Part shown: positions 35,182 through 44,422 of the stretch, one piece after another
How positions within the stretch are numbered: the stretch's first letter is position 1
How the letters are laid out: every line of letters starts with the position of its first letter
Assembly (NCBI GenBank): GCA_944349905.1
Contig: CALVNR010000004.1
Location: forward strand, 1-64,000
Length of the DNA stretch: 64,000 nt
Reading direction: 5' to 3'
Source of the DNA: an uncultured Clostridia bacterium
GTDB lineage: Bacteria; Bacillota; Clostridia; Christensenellales; UBA1242
The notes under the pieces: generated by a model
What the model saw: the letters and a program-made list of their open reading frames with translations, nothing else
Database searches by the model: none
What the model was told of the DNA's origin: nothing
Made by a program: the position numbers and the translations under genes

Positions 35182-36361
35182 CGTTTTTCTCCTTTATTGG
35201 CATAGCGTTTATTTTTCCATCAAAGAAATAAATTGATAAATTATTTTGATAATCTATTTCTTTTTTTAAATTTATTGTTTTGTTATTTTGTTCAACTTTT
35301 GCATAACCTTTTTGCAATATTTGACTAGGATTAATCTTTGACAAAGTATTTTCTACTATTCCTAAATCATATGATTTTAAATTTAAAGCGTTTTCAGAGC
35401 TGTTTTTAAATTGTGTTAAAAGTTTGTTATAAATCATTTTTTTATTTAAAATTTGCTTTTCCACTGCTTTATAACTAAAATCAAGAATATTATATAAAAT
35501 TGATTTTCTTTCGTCAACAAAATTATTTAATTCTAAATTGAATTTTGATTTTAAATTTTCAAATATATTCTTTTGTGTGCTCATATCCGTTGTTAGCAGT
35601 TCTGCTGCTGCCGAAGGTGTCGGCGCTCTTAAATCTGCAACAAAGTCTATTATAGTAAAATCAGTCTCATGTCCAACAGCTGAAACGATTGGTTTTTGAC
35701 AATTATAAGTTGCCCTTGCAACTATTTCTGTATTATAAGCTGAAAGGTCTTCCATGCTTCCACCACCTCTTGCAACTACAATAACATCAATTTTATCATA
35801 TTTGCTCATTTGGTTGATAGCATTTGCTATTTCTATTTCTGCATTTAAGCCTTGGACTTTTGTGTTATATAAAACAATATCTACAAAAGGATTTCTTCGC
35901 CATGCTACATTTTTAATATCTTGAATTACAGCACCTTCGCTTGAAGTTATTACCCCTATTCTTTTTATATTTTTAGGTATTGCTTTTTTTCTCGCACTAT
36001 CAAACAGCCCTTCTTTTTCAAGTTTTTCCTTTAATTTTAAAAATTCTTCATAAAGTTTTCCTTGCCCAAGTTTTTCAACTCTATTAACATTGAAATTTAG
36101 TTTGCCTGCTTTTGAGTAAAAATTTGGCGAGCCATTGCATATTAATTTTGCACCTTCAACTATTTCACTTGCTAGTGCTGGATAAAAACAAACACAAGGC
36201 AAAGAAGATGATTCATCTTTTAATGAAAAATAAATAACATTTCTAGAAAAACTTACCCCATAAACTTCACCTAAAAGTGGTATATTATGGAGCATTTCTT
36301 CATTGTCAAAAATATTTTTTACATAATTATTAAATTGTGAAACTGTAATAAAATCTTGCAC
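35168..36361 (-). CDS. xseA: Exodeoxyribonuclease VII large subunit
   Basis: 397 aa. An N-terminal OB fold (1-100, VSQFNNYVKNIFDNEEMLHNIPLLGEVYGVSFSRNVIYFSLKDE) binds single-stranded DNA. The catalytic domain has KRIGVITSSEGAVIQDI, VARGGGSMEDLSAYN and SAVGHETDFTIIDFVADLRAPTPSAAAE. The C-terminal coiled coil (260-360) recruits XseB. It starts with GTG behind AAAGGA and overlaps proS by 14 nt. Confidence 0.95.
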   Translation of the reverse strand: MQDFITVSQFNNYVKNIFDNEEMLHNIPLLGEVYGVSFSRNVIYFSLKDESSSLPCVCFYPALASEIVEGAKLICNGSPNFYSKAGKLNFNVNRVEKLGQGKLYEEFLKLKEKLEKEGLFDSARKKAIPKNIKRIGVITSSEGAVIQDIKNVAWRRNPFVDIVLYNTKVQGLNAEIEIANAINQMSKYDKIDVIVVARGGGSMEDLSAYNTEIVARATYNCQKPIVSAVGHETDFTIIDFVADLRAPTPSAAAELLTTDMSTQKNIFENLKSKFNLELNNFVDERKSILYNILDFSYKAVEKQILNKKMIYNKLLTQFKNSSENALNLKSYDLGIVENTLSKINPSQILQKGYAKVEQNNKTINLKKEIDYQNNLSIYFFDGKINAMPIKEKNDENK

Positions 36362-36371
36362 AACAATTCCT

Positions 36372-36758
36372 TTATAATTTTTTGCATATTGAAGAAAGAA
36401 CGCCGTTTATAAATTTTGAACTTTTTTCTGTTGAATATTCTTTTGATAAATTTACTACTTCATTTATTACAACAGGAATTGGCGATTTAAGATATTTGAT
36501 TTCAGTTATAGCTTCCATAATTAAAGCTAAATCAACTTTATAAACTCTGTTAAATTCATAACCTATCAAATTTTGTCCAATAATATCTTCAATTTCTTTC
36601 CTGTTTTCAACGAAAGCTGTTATAATTTGTTTACAAAAATCTTTTGATTCTTCTTTTTTTAATGAAACAAAAAACTCTTCATCAAGAGGTTTTAAGTTCT
36701 CGGTGAAAAGTCTTTCAAATATAAGTTGAAATGCAAGTTCTCGTGCTTGTCTTCTCAT
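36372..36758 (-). CDS. nusB: Transcription antitermination factor NusB
   Basis: 128 aa. It binds boxA RNA with NusE/S10 and supports rRNA antitermination. MRRQARELAFQLIFE at the start and PIPVVINEVVNLSKEYSTEKSSKFINGVL at the end are the family blocks. Its ATG overlaps the asp23 stop (TAATG). The asp23-nusB-xse order is standard in Firmicutes. Confidence 0.95.
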   Translation of the reverse strand: MRRQARELAFQLIFERLFTENLKPLDEEFFVSLKKEESKDFCKQIITAFVENRKEIEDIIGQNLIGYEFNRVYKVDLALIMEAITEIKYLKSPIPVVINEVVNLSKEYSTEKSSKFINGVLSSICKKL

Positions 36759-37132
36759 TAGTTTTCTTCTGCTCCTTCTTTATCGCAAACTACTCCTAGT
36801 ACATGAACGTTTATTTTGCCCGGTTTCAGTCCTACCATAGAGCCAAGTGAATTTCTTATATTTTCTTGAACCCTGTAAGCAACATCTGGCACCGAATAAC
36901 CTATATATACATTTATATAAACATCAATATTGATTTTTCCATTTAAATCAAATTTAATGCTTACACCTTCACTTTTTGGTGCAAAAACTTTTTTGTGCCA
37001 AGGCAAATAAGCATTGGTTAATGATTCAACCCCATTTATTTCTTTTGTTGCCAAATTTATAATAGAAAGAAGGATGTCTCTGTCAATCTCAACTTTTCCT
37101 TTGTTTTGTAATGTTTTGCTAGATTTTGCCAT
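36758..37132 (-). CDS. Asp23/Gls24 family protein (YqhY-like)
   Basis: 124 aa. It has IDRDILLSIINLATKEINGVESL near the start, then a beta domain with KINIDVYINVYIGYSVPDVAYRVQENIRNSL and a KINVHVLGVVC strand. This is the YqhY/YloU Asp23 fold, linked in Bacillus to control of acetyl-CoA carboxylase and envelope stress. The usual accB/accC neighbours are missing here. GGAG precedes the ATG. Confidence 0.9.
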   Translation of the reverse strand: MAKSSKTLQNKGKVEIDRDILLSIINLATKEINGVESLTNAYLPWHKKVFAPKSEGVSIKFDLNGKINIDVYINVYIGYSVPDVAYRVQENIRNSLGSMVGLKPGKINVHVLGVVCDKEGAEEN

Positions 37133-37183
37133 TTTTTGCTCCTATTCTTTTGTATTATAACATATTTAAATTGTTTTTGGCAA

Positions 37184-37651
37184 TTATTCTACTGGAATAA
37201 TTTTAATATTTGCAATATTTGTTGAAAGTTCTGTTTGAATTACAGAAACAATTTGAGCTACTTGTTCAGAAGTTAAACTACTTGCTTTGACAACTGCATT
37301 AACATTGCTATCTGATATTGTTACAACACAATCTTCAAAACCTTTTGATTTAATCAAACCTTCTACAACCAATTCTTTTTCCATTTGAGATACGAGTTCA
37401 AGTCTTGCTTCTTCGGCATTTTTAATTGCTTCTTCTGTTGAAGAATCACTTGCTATTATTGCATCATAATAAAGCATTTCTTGATCTCTTGTAGATTCTC
37501 TGTCGGAGCGATAAGTTTGGAAGTAGCTAGATGTTTCTATTGTTGTGTTGTCGTTGTAAATAGAACTATTTAAGGCAACATTTAAATAAGCAGTTACGCC
37601 TAAAAGCAAAATCATAGCAGATAAAATAATAATTTTTGTTCTTTTTTTCAT
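37184..37651 (-). CDS. spoIIIAH: Stage III sporulation protein AH
   Basis: 155 aa. One N-terminal transmembrane helix (residues 6-25) and a YscJ/FliF-like extracellular domain (100-155, VEGLIKSKGFEDCVVTISDSNVNAVVKAS). SpoIIIAH of the mother cell binds forespore SpoIIQ across the septum. The start is MKKRTKIII behind AAGGAG; the longer reading frame upstream has no good site and overlaps spoIIIAG. Confidence 0.93.
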   Translation of the reverse strand: MKKRTKIIILSAMILLLGVTAYLNVALNSSIYNDNTTIETSSYFQTYRSDRESTRDQEMLYYDAIIASDSSTEEAIKNAEEARLELVSQMEKELVVEGLIKSKGFEDCVVTISDSNVNAVVKASSLTSEQVAQIVSVIQTELSTNIANIKIIPVE

Positions 37652-37664
37652 AATAATCTCCTTT

Positions 37665-38204
37665 TTATTTTGATGTAAAGATTGAAATATTTGAACTTTC
37701 AACTTCAACAACTGTTTGTATCAATGATAAGATGTTCATCTTAACAGACACATCATTTGCACCAGAACATACAACAACAATTCCTTTGATAACTGGATAA
37801 TTTTCTTGTATTAAAACAGGTTTTCCATCAACCATAACAACTGTTGTAGTTGTCGTCGTGATTCCACTTGCCGAAGTTTTAGTTTCTTCTTCTGTTAAAT
37901 AAACATACTCAAAGCCTTTTTCCAGTGTAACTATAACATCAACATTTCCAGCACCTTTGACTTGTGATATTACATTTTCAAGTTTATTCTCAATGTAAAT
38001 TACATATTCTTCTGATGTTGAATAATTTTCATTTATATTGTCATCTTTTGTCGCAGTGCTATTTTCTTTTGTGTTAAACAAACTAGTAAAATATATTATT
38101 GCAATCAAGACAGCAAGTCCAACTGAAAATATAATAAGGAAGTTTTTGTTAGTTTTAAGTTTTTGATAAAGGTTTGATATTTTTGTAAAAACTTTATTCT
38201 TCAT
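37665..38204 (-). CDS. spoIIIAG: Stage III sporulation protein AG
   Basis: 179 aa. One transmembrane helix (21-42) and a periplasm-side ring domain (80-175, ENKLENVISQVKGAGNVDVIVTLEKGFEYVYLTEE..PVIKGIVVVCSGANDVSVKMNILSLIQTVV) of the secretin-like SpoIIIAG family, which forms the large ring of the feeding-tube channel. GGAGG precedes the ATG. It overlaps spoIIIAF by 11 nt. Confidence 0.94.
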   Translation of the reverse strand: MKNKVFTKISNLYQKLKTNKNFLIIFSVGLAVLIAIIYFTSLFNTKENSTATKDDNINENYSTSEEYVIYIENKLENVISQVKGAGNVDVIVTLEKGFEYVYLTEEETKTSASGITTTTTTVVMVDGKPVLIQENYPVIKGIVVVCSGANDVSVKMNILSLIQTVVEVESSNISIFTSK

Positions 38205-38694
38205 AGTAAATGTCGTCCTCCCCTATATTCAAATGTTTTTTTACTATTTCAGTTATTTGCTGTTTGATTTTCAATATATGTGTATGCTCAGCATTTGAAG
38301 TTATGACAAGCTTTGTTAAATCTATTGTTACAAATTTTATTTGAAAAACATTGTCAAAAATGTCGCATGATATATAAACTTCAACATTGTTGTAACCATT
38401 GCTAGAAATTTCTTGTTTTGTGTCGTTTTGAAGTTTATTTATTTTGTCTAGATTTAATTGATAAATATAATCTTTGTCAACTTTAATATTTTCCGATTCA
38501 AAAAAAGAAGATATATCAATTTTTTGGTTTAAGAGTTTTGGTAACGGAGTTAAAATAACAAGAGTTATAATAAAAGCGAATATACCTTTAATATATTTAT
38601 TCATTGCCCCTATTGGAAGTATTAACTCTACCAAAGTTGAAATTAAAACTATGCCAGCAATAGAAAGAATCCATGAAGAAAGTGAAGAAATCAT
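38194..38694 (-). CDS. spoIIIAF: Stage III sporulation protein AF
   Basis: 166 aa. Two N-terminal membrane helices (about 7-28 and 34-52) precede a soluble domain with DKINKLQNDTKQEISSNGYNNVEVYISCDIFDN, the ring-building fold shared with other spoIIIA proteins. It sits between AE and AG as in all complete spoIIIA operons. Confidence 0.92.
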   Translation of the reverse strand: MISSLSSWILSIAGIVLISTLVELILPIGAMNKYIKGIFAFIITLVILTPLPKLLNQKIDISSFFESENIKVDKDYIYQLNLDKINKLQNDTKQEISSNGYNNVEVYISCDIFDNVFQIKFVTIDLTKLVITSNAEHTHILKIKQQITEIVKKHLNIGEDDIYYEE

Positions 38695-38704
38695 AAATCA
38701 CCTC

Positions 38705-39913
38705 TTAAAAAATATTTGCACTACACATAACTAAACCTACCATTATAAAATAAACAAAAGATAAAGCGACAATAAGTGAAATTAAAAGTGTTAAATTTTT
38801 GGCAATAGAAGAAACAAAGTTGGCTATCTGTTTGTTTCCTAATGGTTCTACAATTCCAGCAACCAATTTTAATGCCAACATAAATACTATTAAATCTATT
38901 AAAGGCGAAATTATTGTTGCTAATAGTAAAAATAGTCCAGCAGCTCCAACAGCATTTTTAATTAAATTGGAAGAAGCCAAAATAATTCCCATTCCGTCGC
39001 TCAAATATGAACCTAACAGTGGCACGTAGCTTTTTATAGCGTATTTGGCTGTTCTAATTGAAATACCATCAACTGAGCTTGCACTTATTCCTTGCAAAGA
39101 TAAAAATGCTGTAAATATTGTAAAGACAAGTCCCATAAGCCATTTATAACTGCTATTTAAAAAACCAGAAAACTTGTCCAGTTTTACAGTTGGTGATAAA
39201 TTTGAAATAATTGAAAATACAATAGAAAAAATAAATATTGGCATTAAAACATAAGTTACAAATCCACTAATTACATTTGTTAATAACACCATTGCAGGTT
39301 GATAAATTGATGCTGATACACTTCCCCCAACAGCAGTTAAAAGAGTTAACAAGATTGGAAAGATTGCATCCATTTGTGATTTAATTGATATTACAGTGTT
39401 TGATGTTTCAAAAAGCATTTTTGTAAGCATGGATAATATAAGAACAATAATTACGCTGTAAGAAACAAAATTTATGACATTTGAAATACTTTTACCATTT
39501 GTTGAAGGTTTTATTCCTTGCAACATACTTGCCAATATTGAGACACCGATAATTAAAGACATAATAGGAATTAGACTTAAAATATTATTTAAAAACAAGT
39601 CTAAAACTGCTTGCCATAATGGTTTTGAATCATCATATTGTCCACTTATTAATGCAGAAACTTTATCAAAAAAAGACTTTCCCCCAAAAATAGAGATTTG
39701 ACCATTTGTAAAAGATTTTAGAACTTCATCAAGAGAAGAAAAATCTAATTCTTCAAGTTGAAAATTTACATTTTCTTCAAGCCCTTCAATTATTTCTTCT
39801 TCTGAAATTTCACCACTTTCAGTTTGTGCGCAAGTAAAAGAAAAAGAGTCAGATTTTATTGAAGTTGGGCAGATTATAAGCAACAATAAAATCAACATTA
39901 TAAACTTTTTCAT
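38705..39913 (-). CDS. spoIIIAE: Stage III sporulation protein AE
   Basis: 402 aa polytopic membrane protein. Residues 1-29 form a signal-peptide-like start, followed by an acidic extracellular segment (30-90) and about seven to eight hydrophobic helices. The conserved stretches SASIYQPAMVLLTNVISGFVTYVLMP and VDGISIRTAKYAIKSYVPLLGSYLSDGMG are the SpoIIIAE pattern. It is part of the mother-cell transport complex that keeps the forespore active. Confidence 0.94.
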   Translation of the reverse strand: MKKFIMLILLLLIICPTSIKSDSFSFTCAQTESGEISEEEIIEGLEENVNFQLEELDFSSLDEVLKSFTNGQISIFGGKSFFDKVSALISGQYDDSKPLWQAVLDLFLNNILSLIPIMSLIIGVSILASMLQGIKPSTNGKSISNVINFVSYSVIIVLILSMLTKMLFETSNTVISIKSQMDAIFPILLTLLTAVGGSVSASIYQPAMVLLTNVISGFVTYVLMPIFIFSIVFSIISNLSPTVKLDKFSGFLNSSYKWLMGLVFTIFTAFLSLQGISASSVDGISIRTAKYAIKSYVPLLGSYLSDGMGIILASSNLIKNAVGAAGLFLLLATIISPLIDLIVFMLALKLVAGIVEPLGNKQIANFVSSIAKNLTLLISLIVALSFVYFIMVGLVMCSANIF

Positions 39914-40302
39914 GTAGGCAAAATTCCAATGATAATTCGAAGAATATTGGAAACTATTGGAAGAGCCATTACTAAGATAACAATTTTTCCACCCAACAAA
40001 ATTTTATCACCCAAACTTGCATTTCCAGTATCACAACATATCCCAACAGCAAATTCTATTAGATAACCAATTCCTATAATTTTTATTAACAATTTATATA
40101 AATTTGAAGATAAGCCTGTTGTTGAAATTATTGATTTAAAAACATCAAAAATTTCTGAAATATAACCTAAAACGAGAAAAAGGATAATCAGTCCCCCAGC
40201 GATTGCAATAAAAATTGCAAAATCACTGCGAATAGGTTTGACTATCAAAGTAGCAAGACAGGTTATAAGACCTATTACAACAATTTTGATAACTATATCC
40301 AT
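39910..40302 (-). CDS. spoIIIAD: Stage III sporulation protein AD
   Basis: 130 aa, four hydrophobic helices, with the conserved KPIRSDFAIFIAIAGGLIILFLVLGYISEIFDV and GIGYLIEFAVGICCDTGNASLGDKILLGGKIVILVMALPI blocks. The ATG at 40302 has GGAGAAG upstream. The longer in-frame start at 40359 lies inside spoIIIAC. Its stop overlaps the spoIIIAE ATG. Confidence 0.94.
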   Translation of the reverse strand: MDIVIKIVVIGLITCLATLIVKPIRSDFAIFIAIAGGLIILFLVLGYISEIFDVFKSIISTTGLSSNLYKLLIKIIGIGYLIEFAVGICCDTGNASLGDKILLGGKIVILVMALPIVSNILRIIIGILPT

Positions 40303-40315
40303 ACTTCTCCAAAAT

Positions 40316-40510
40316 CTATAAATTAAACAAATTGTTAAAAGTAGTAAATAATTCAGCAATTAAATTTAAAACCATGATTATCACTATAACAAGACCAGCC
40401 AGAGTTGCTATGGTTGAAATTTCATCTTTGCCTGTTTGTTTTAAGATTTGACCTATAACTGCTGTTAATAGACCAATGGCAGCGATTTTAAAAATTATTT
40501 CAACACCCAC
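40316..40510 (-). CDS. spoIIIAC: Stage III sporulation protein AC
   Basis: 64 aa with two transmembrane helices joined by a KQTGKDEISTIATLAG turn, the family hallmark. Paired with the related spoIIIAD after 13 nt. AGGAGGGA precedes the ATG. Confidence 0.94.
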   Translation of the reverse strand: MGVEIIFKIAAIGLLTAVIGQILKQTGKDEISTIATLAGLVIVIIMVLNLIAELFTTFNNLFNL

Positions 40511-40522
40511 ATTTAATCCCTC

Positions 40523-41017
40523 CTATAAAAAGATTACAACAACCATTAAACAGGCAATAATTCCAAGTTTAATAGATAGCTTTCCATATTTTTTAAATTC
40601 ATTATTTGAAGTTGTTTGTAAAGTCAAAAATTTATTTTCATAATTTTTTAATTCTTTTAGTTGATTTTCTAAATCAGTTCTTCCAAGAGATTTGAAAAAT
40701 AAAAATATATTGTTTTTTTCCTCTTCATTTAAAAAATTAATATTTTCAAATAGTTTTTCTTTTTCAATTAAATTTTCACTTTCCATACAACTTAAATAAT
40801 TTTTATCAATGCCAGATAAATTTTGTTTTAGTTTTTCATCAAGAGTAGAAATTATATTTTGTATTCTTTGTCTAGAAAAGGCAATTTCAACATCAAACTT
40901 TTGGCACAAAAAAACTAGGCTTTCAAAGAATAAGTATCTTTTTTTGTATTTTAAATAAAATTTAAAACCTATACTAAAAAACAAAATTGAAAAAACAACA
41001 ATAAGCAATATTTTCAT
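40523..41017 (-). CDS. spoIIIAB: Stage III sporulation protein AB
   Basis: 164 aa. An N-terminal membrane helix, a cytoplasmic helical domain (about 25-140, LVFLCQKFDVEIAFSRQRIQNIISTLDEKL) resembling type II secretion GspF, and a C-terminal membrane helix (145-162). It lies 2 nt after spoIIIAA. Confidence 0.9.
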   Translation of the reverse strand: MKILLIVVFSILFFSIGFKFYLKYKKRYLFFESLVFLCQKFDVEIAFSRQRIQNIISTLDEKLKQNLSGIDKNYLSCMESENLIEKEKLFENINFLNEEEKNNIFLFFKSLGRTDLENQLKELKNYENKFLTLQTTSNNEFKKYGKLSIKLGIIACLMVVVIFL

Positions 41018-41019
41018 AC

Positions 41020-41940
41020 TTACCTTCCAAAATACCTATTAGATAATCGTGAAAGATTTTCATTATAAATTCCTTCCAAAGTTCCAGGACCATTTCTCAA
41101 AGACAAAACAACAAATCTTTTAAATACTTTGTCTTTTATAATTTTTTCAAACGACTGTTTGTTTATAAGTTCATCTACGCTGTCGGCGTGAACAGAAGCC
41201 ATGATACTAACGCCACAATTGCAAGCATAACATACAGCGTCTATATCTTCTTTCGTTCCTAGTTCATCTGTAATTATTAAGTTTGGTGATAACGAACGAA
41301 TTCCATTTTCAAAACCCACCTTTTTTGATGCAAACGAAATTTTATCAGCAAAGTTTCCAATACAACCTTTATTTCCCAAATCAATTTCTCCCCTTTCATC
41401 AAGGATTAAGACGTTAAAAGCAAAATTTCTTTCAGACAATTGCTTTACAAAATCTCTAAGAAATGTAGTTTTACCAGCACCAGGAGGAGATATAATTAAG
41501 GTGTTCAAAATTTTGTCTTCTTGCAAAATAAAATCAAAACATGAAAGAGAACAATTTTTTATTTCATGAGGAATTCTAATATTTATACTGTTAAAGTTTG
41601 TAAGTGTTTTTATATCTCCTTTTTCTTCAATCAAATCGCCACCAAGCCCCAATCTTATTCCGCCATGAGTAACCAAAAACCCTCTTTTAATTTGTTCGTT
41701 CACTGAATAAAGAGAATATTCACTTGCTTTAAAGACTATATCTTCAAGCATTGTTTTGCTTGAACACATTGCTTCTTTTAAGTTGCCAGTTGTTCCATGG
41801 TCAGAAAGAAAGAATTTTTGATTACCAATAGCCAAAACAATAGGCTTGTCCACCCTTAATCTTATTTCATTTAAGGCATTTGTAGATACATATTTTGATA
41901 ATATTGAATATATATTTTGAGGTAAAATTTTTTCTAACAT
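41020..41940 (-). CDS. spoIIIAA: Stage III sporulation protein AA (secretion ATPase)
   Basis: 306 aa AAA-type ATPase related to type II/IV secretion motors. Walker A is SPPGAGKTTFLRDF (about 152-165), Walker B is LIITDELG, with GSIMASVHAD-like sequence SIMASVHADSVDE. The start is the ATG at 41940 with AAAGGAAAAG; the longer frame to 41976 lacks a site. It powers the SpoIIIA-SpoIIQ channel. First gene of the eight-gene operon. Confidence 0.95.
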   Translation of the reverse strand: MLEKILPQNIYSILSKYVSTNALNEIRLRVDKPIVLAIGNQKFFLSDHGTTGNLKEAMCSSKTMLEDIVFKASEYSLYSVNEQIKRGFLVTHGGIRLGLGGDLIEEKGDIKTLTNFNSINIRIPHEIKNCSLSCFDFILQEDKILNTLIISPPGAGKTTFLRDFVKQLSERNFAFNVLILDERGEIDLGNKGCIGNFADKISFASKKVGFENGIRSLSPNLIITDELGTKEDIDAVCYACNCGVSIMASVHADSVDELINKQSFEKIIKDKVFKRFVVLSLRNGPGTLEGIYNENLSRLSNRYFGR

Positions 41941-42042
41941 TTTCTTTTCCTTTTTTATAATTATTATGAAAATCACAACTATTTTATTACGCTTGCAATA
42001 AAGTTCAATAGAAGCTAAATGTAGAATTATGTCAAAACAAGA

Positions 42043-42071
42043 TTGACAATTTTGGAAAATTGTGATATAAA
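42043..42071 (+). promoter_or_regulatory. Promoter with embedded operator-like dyad
   Basis: TTGACA (42043-42048), a 17-bp spacer and TATAAA (42066-42071). The spacer holds ACAATTTT-GG-AAAATTGT (42046-42063), an exact 8-2-8 dyad, placed where a repressor would block RNA polymerase. Confidence 0.7.
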
Positions 42072-42089
42072 AAATAAAAGGAGTTTAAA

Positions 42090-42830
42090 ATGAAAATACT
42101 TGCTACTTCTATGTCTAATTTGGAATTTCTTTTTAATTTTGAAGATATAGTAAAAAATAAAATCAATCCTGTTGATTATAGATATAAAATAATAAAAGTA
42201 GATAAATTATTTGATAGATATAGATTATATTTAACGGTAAAAGACACAAAAGATATGCAAAATTATAAAATAGTTTTAGATGATTTTTATGTAACTAAAA
42301 ATCCGTTTTTATCAAATAATACACTTCAAAATTTAATGAACACAAAATATTTTAAAAGCTCTCATTTAGATACTTCTTATTTTACAAGATATAAAAAAGA
42401 TTTAAAAACAAAGATTTTAGAACAATTGATTAGAATAAAAAAGAGAGAAGAAAAAAACGAAAAGTCTTATGAATTAAAATTAATAATAGATGCAATGTTG
42501 CAATCAATAAAAATTAAAAAAGCAGATTTTTCAAAAAAATTCAGAGGTAAAAATTTAAACAGTTTAATCAGTTTTGTAAAAACAAAAGAGTTTTTGGAAT
42601 TACTAAGCAAATCAAACAAAGTTGTAAAATTGCAAGATGGACTATATGACATGTCTAGTTTTAACAAAATTTTAGAAAAATTATCAAATCAAATTCAACA
42701 AGAAGCAAAATATTTAAATTATCCAACTTTTGAAAAGAGATTAGAATTATTTTTGACTGACAAAAATAGTGTTGATTACATGATAAAGATGCATGATATG
42801 AAAAATTTTGACGATAATATAAAATTATAA
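42090..42830 (+). CDS. Hypothetical protein, only plus-strand gene of the right arm
   Basis: 246 aa, basic, no membrane segment. The N-terminal third looks like a beta domain (YKIIKVDKLFDRYRLYLTVKDTKDMQNYKIVLDDF), the rest is helical and lysine-rich, with a possible winged-helix-like stretch SKSNKVVKLQDGLYDMSSFNKILEKL. I do not recognise the family. It stands alone between divergent spoIIIA and convergent efp, has AAAGGAG before the ATG, its own regulated-looking promoter and a terminator. Confidence 0.7.
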   Translation: MKILATSMSNLEFLFNFEDIVKNKINPVDYRYKIIKVDKLFDRYRLYLTVKDTKDMQNYKIVLDDFYVTKNPFLSNNTLQNLMNTKYFKSSHLDTSYFTRYKKDLKTKILEQLIRIKKREEKNEKSYELKLIIDAMLQSIKIKKADFSKKFRGKNLNSLISFVKTKEFLELLSKSNKVVKLQDGLYDMSSFNKILEKLSNQIQQEAKYLNYPTFEKRLELFLTDKNSVDYMIKMHDMKNFDDNIKL

Positions 42831-42837
42831 AATAAAA

Positions 42838-42865
42838 AAAGTTCGTATTAACTACGAACTTTTTT
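42838..42865. terminator. Bidirectional terminator
   Basis: The stem AAGTTCGTA/TACGAACTT (42839-42847 and 42853-42861), with A and T runs, lies between the 42090 gene and efp. Confidence 0.88.
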
Positions 42866-42881
42866 GTATATTTAATATTTA

Positions 42882-43442
42882 TTATTTAACTCTTTCCATG
42901 TAAGAACCATCTCTAGTGTCAATTCTAATTTTATCACCGATATTAATAAAAAGTGGTACTCCCAAAACATATCCTGTTTCAACTTTGGCTGGTTTTGTAG
43001 TTGATTTTGTTGTATCACCTTGCACGCCAGGTTCACAATCAATAACTTCAAGTTCAACAAAAGTTGGAGGATAAACAGCAAATGGATTGCCCTTGAAGAA
43101 ATACATTGTGCAATTTTCGTTTTCTTTAACATAGTTCAAAGCGTCTTCAACGCTGTCTTTATTTAATGGAATTTGGTCATAAGTTTCAGCATCCATAAAA
43201 TAGTAAATTTCACCATCATTGTAAAGGTAAGTCATTTCTTTCTTTTCAATAACAGCTATTTGAAATTTATCAGATGGGTTAAAAGTTGTTTCTTTTACTT
43301 GTCCAGTCATAACGTTTTTTAATTTTGCTCTTACAAATGGCGAGCCTTTACCTGGTTTAACATGCAAAAAATCAACAACAGAATATACTGCACCATCCCA
43401 TTCAAAAGTTGTACCTTTTCTAAAATCTCCTGCAAAAATCAT
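42882..43442 (-). CDS. efp: Elongation factor P
   Basis: 186 aa, three beta barrels. It relieves ribosome stalling at polyproline. The N-terminal KOW-like domain carries K32 in [15 protein letters not shown], the site modified in many bacteria. The C-terminal S1-like domain ends [29 protein letters not shown] precedes the ATG. In Firmicutes efp commonly lies just upstream of spoIIIA; here the 42090 gene is inserted between them. Confidence 0.97.
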   Translation of the reverse strand: MIFAGDFRKGTTFEWDGAVYSVVDFLHVKPGKGSPFVRAKLKNVMTGQVKETTFNPSDKFQIAVIEKKEMTYLYNDGEIYYFMDAETYDQIPLNKDSVEDALNYVKENENCTMYFFKGNPFAVYPPTFVELEVIDCEPGVQGDTTKSTTKPAKVETGYVLGVPLFINIGDKIRIDTRDGSYMERVK

Positions 43443-43472
43443 ATAAATATCTCCTTAATTAAATTCTATAAT

Positions 43473-43501
43473 ATATTATCATAAAATAAATAATTTGTCT
43501 A
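43473..43501 (-). promoter_or_regulatory. Promoter of efp
   Basis: On the minus strand TAGACA (43501-43496), a 17-bp spacer and TAATAT (43478-43473). Confidence 0.6.
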
Positions 43502-43524
43502 GTATTCAAATGTAATTTGTCCAA

Positions 43525-44391
43525 TTATTTTTTATTTTTCATGTCATAATAAATATTTTTCATAATTAAAGCGTCATGAGGCATCATTGTCATAGATTCG
43601 CAAATAATTCTAGGATTTAAATTATAGTCTAAAAGAACTTTTGCAAGTGGTTCAAATTCTGGACCATAAATTAAATCGTCTAAATTTAAATGTTTTACCT
43701 CTCCTTTTGGACCAAATTGTATTTTTGAAAAATGTATATGACAATTATTAATCTTTTCAAACCCTATTTTTTCAATAGAATAATCAAAAATTTTTTTGTA
43801 ATCATCAGAAGTTTTTAAAGCTCCTTGCATCAATGAATTGATATGACCAAAATCAAAAGTTGGTACAAGATGCTTGTTGTATTTACATAGATTTATAACT
43901 TCTTGATAAGAACCTATTTGCATTGTTTTCCCCATAGTTTCTGGACAAAGCAATAAACCTTCAAGCAAACCTTCTTCTTCTAATTGGTTAAAAAAAGATG
44001 AAAATCTTTCATTTGTTAGTTTAAGCGCATCTTCTCTTTTTAATTTACCGCATGATGCTGGATGGAAGATTAATCGGTCAGCGCCAAAAGCGTTTAAAAA
44101 TTTAATTCCTGTTCTTATATAGTTTTGAGTTTTTAAATACATTTCTTCATCTGGGTTTGCAAAATTTATATAAAAAGGCGCGTGCAACGACAAAGCGACA
44201 CCATTTTCTATAAATTTTTCACCTGCTTTTTTTGCAGTTTCCAAACTCATTTGATAACCATGTCCAAATGAATATTCATACGCATCTAAACCATAGTTTT
44301 TTATCCAAACAGGAACATCATAAATATTTGTAAAACCTTGATTGTAAAATTCTTCGCCACAACCTGATGGACCAAATTTAATATTTTCCAT
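43525..44391 (-). CDS. Endonuclease IV-like TIM-barrel protein
   Basis: 288 aa, AP-endonuclease family 2. Metal ligands of the Nfo type are visible: H in SLHAPFY, H in LIFHPASC, E in LCPETMGK, D and H in FDFGHINS, H in CHIHFSK and E in ICESMT. The Asp-Arg-His segment of E. coli Nfo is replaced by EVKHLNL, as in a Clostridia subfamily often called deoxyribonuclease IV. Nuclease action on abasic sites is likely but not certain. GAAGGAG precedes the ATG. Confidence 0.82.
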   Translation of the reverse strand: MENIKFGPSGCGEEFYNQGFTNIYDVPVWIKNYGLDAYEYSFGHGYQMSLETAKKAGEKFIENGVALSLHAPFYINFANPDEEMYLKTQNYIRTGIKFLNAFGADRLIFHPASCGKLKREDALKLTNERFSSFFNQLEEEGLLEGLLLCPETMGKTMQIGSYQEVINLCKYNKHLVPTFDFGHINSLMQGALKTSDDYKKIFDYSIEKIGFEKINNCHIHFSKIQFGPKGEVKHLNLDDLIYGPEFEPLAKVLLDYNLNPRIICESMTMMPHDALIMKNIYYDMKNKK

Positions 44392-44422
44392 AAATCTCCT
44401 TCTTACAAAATTTTTATAAAGT

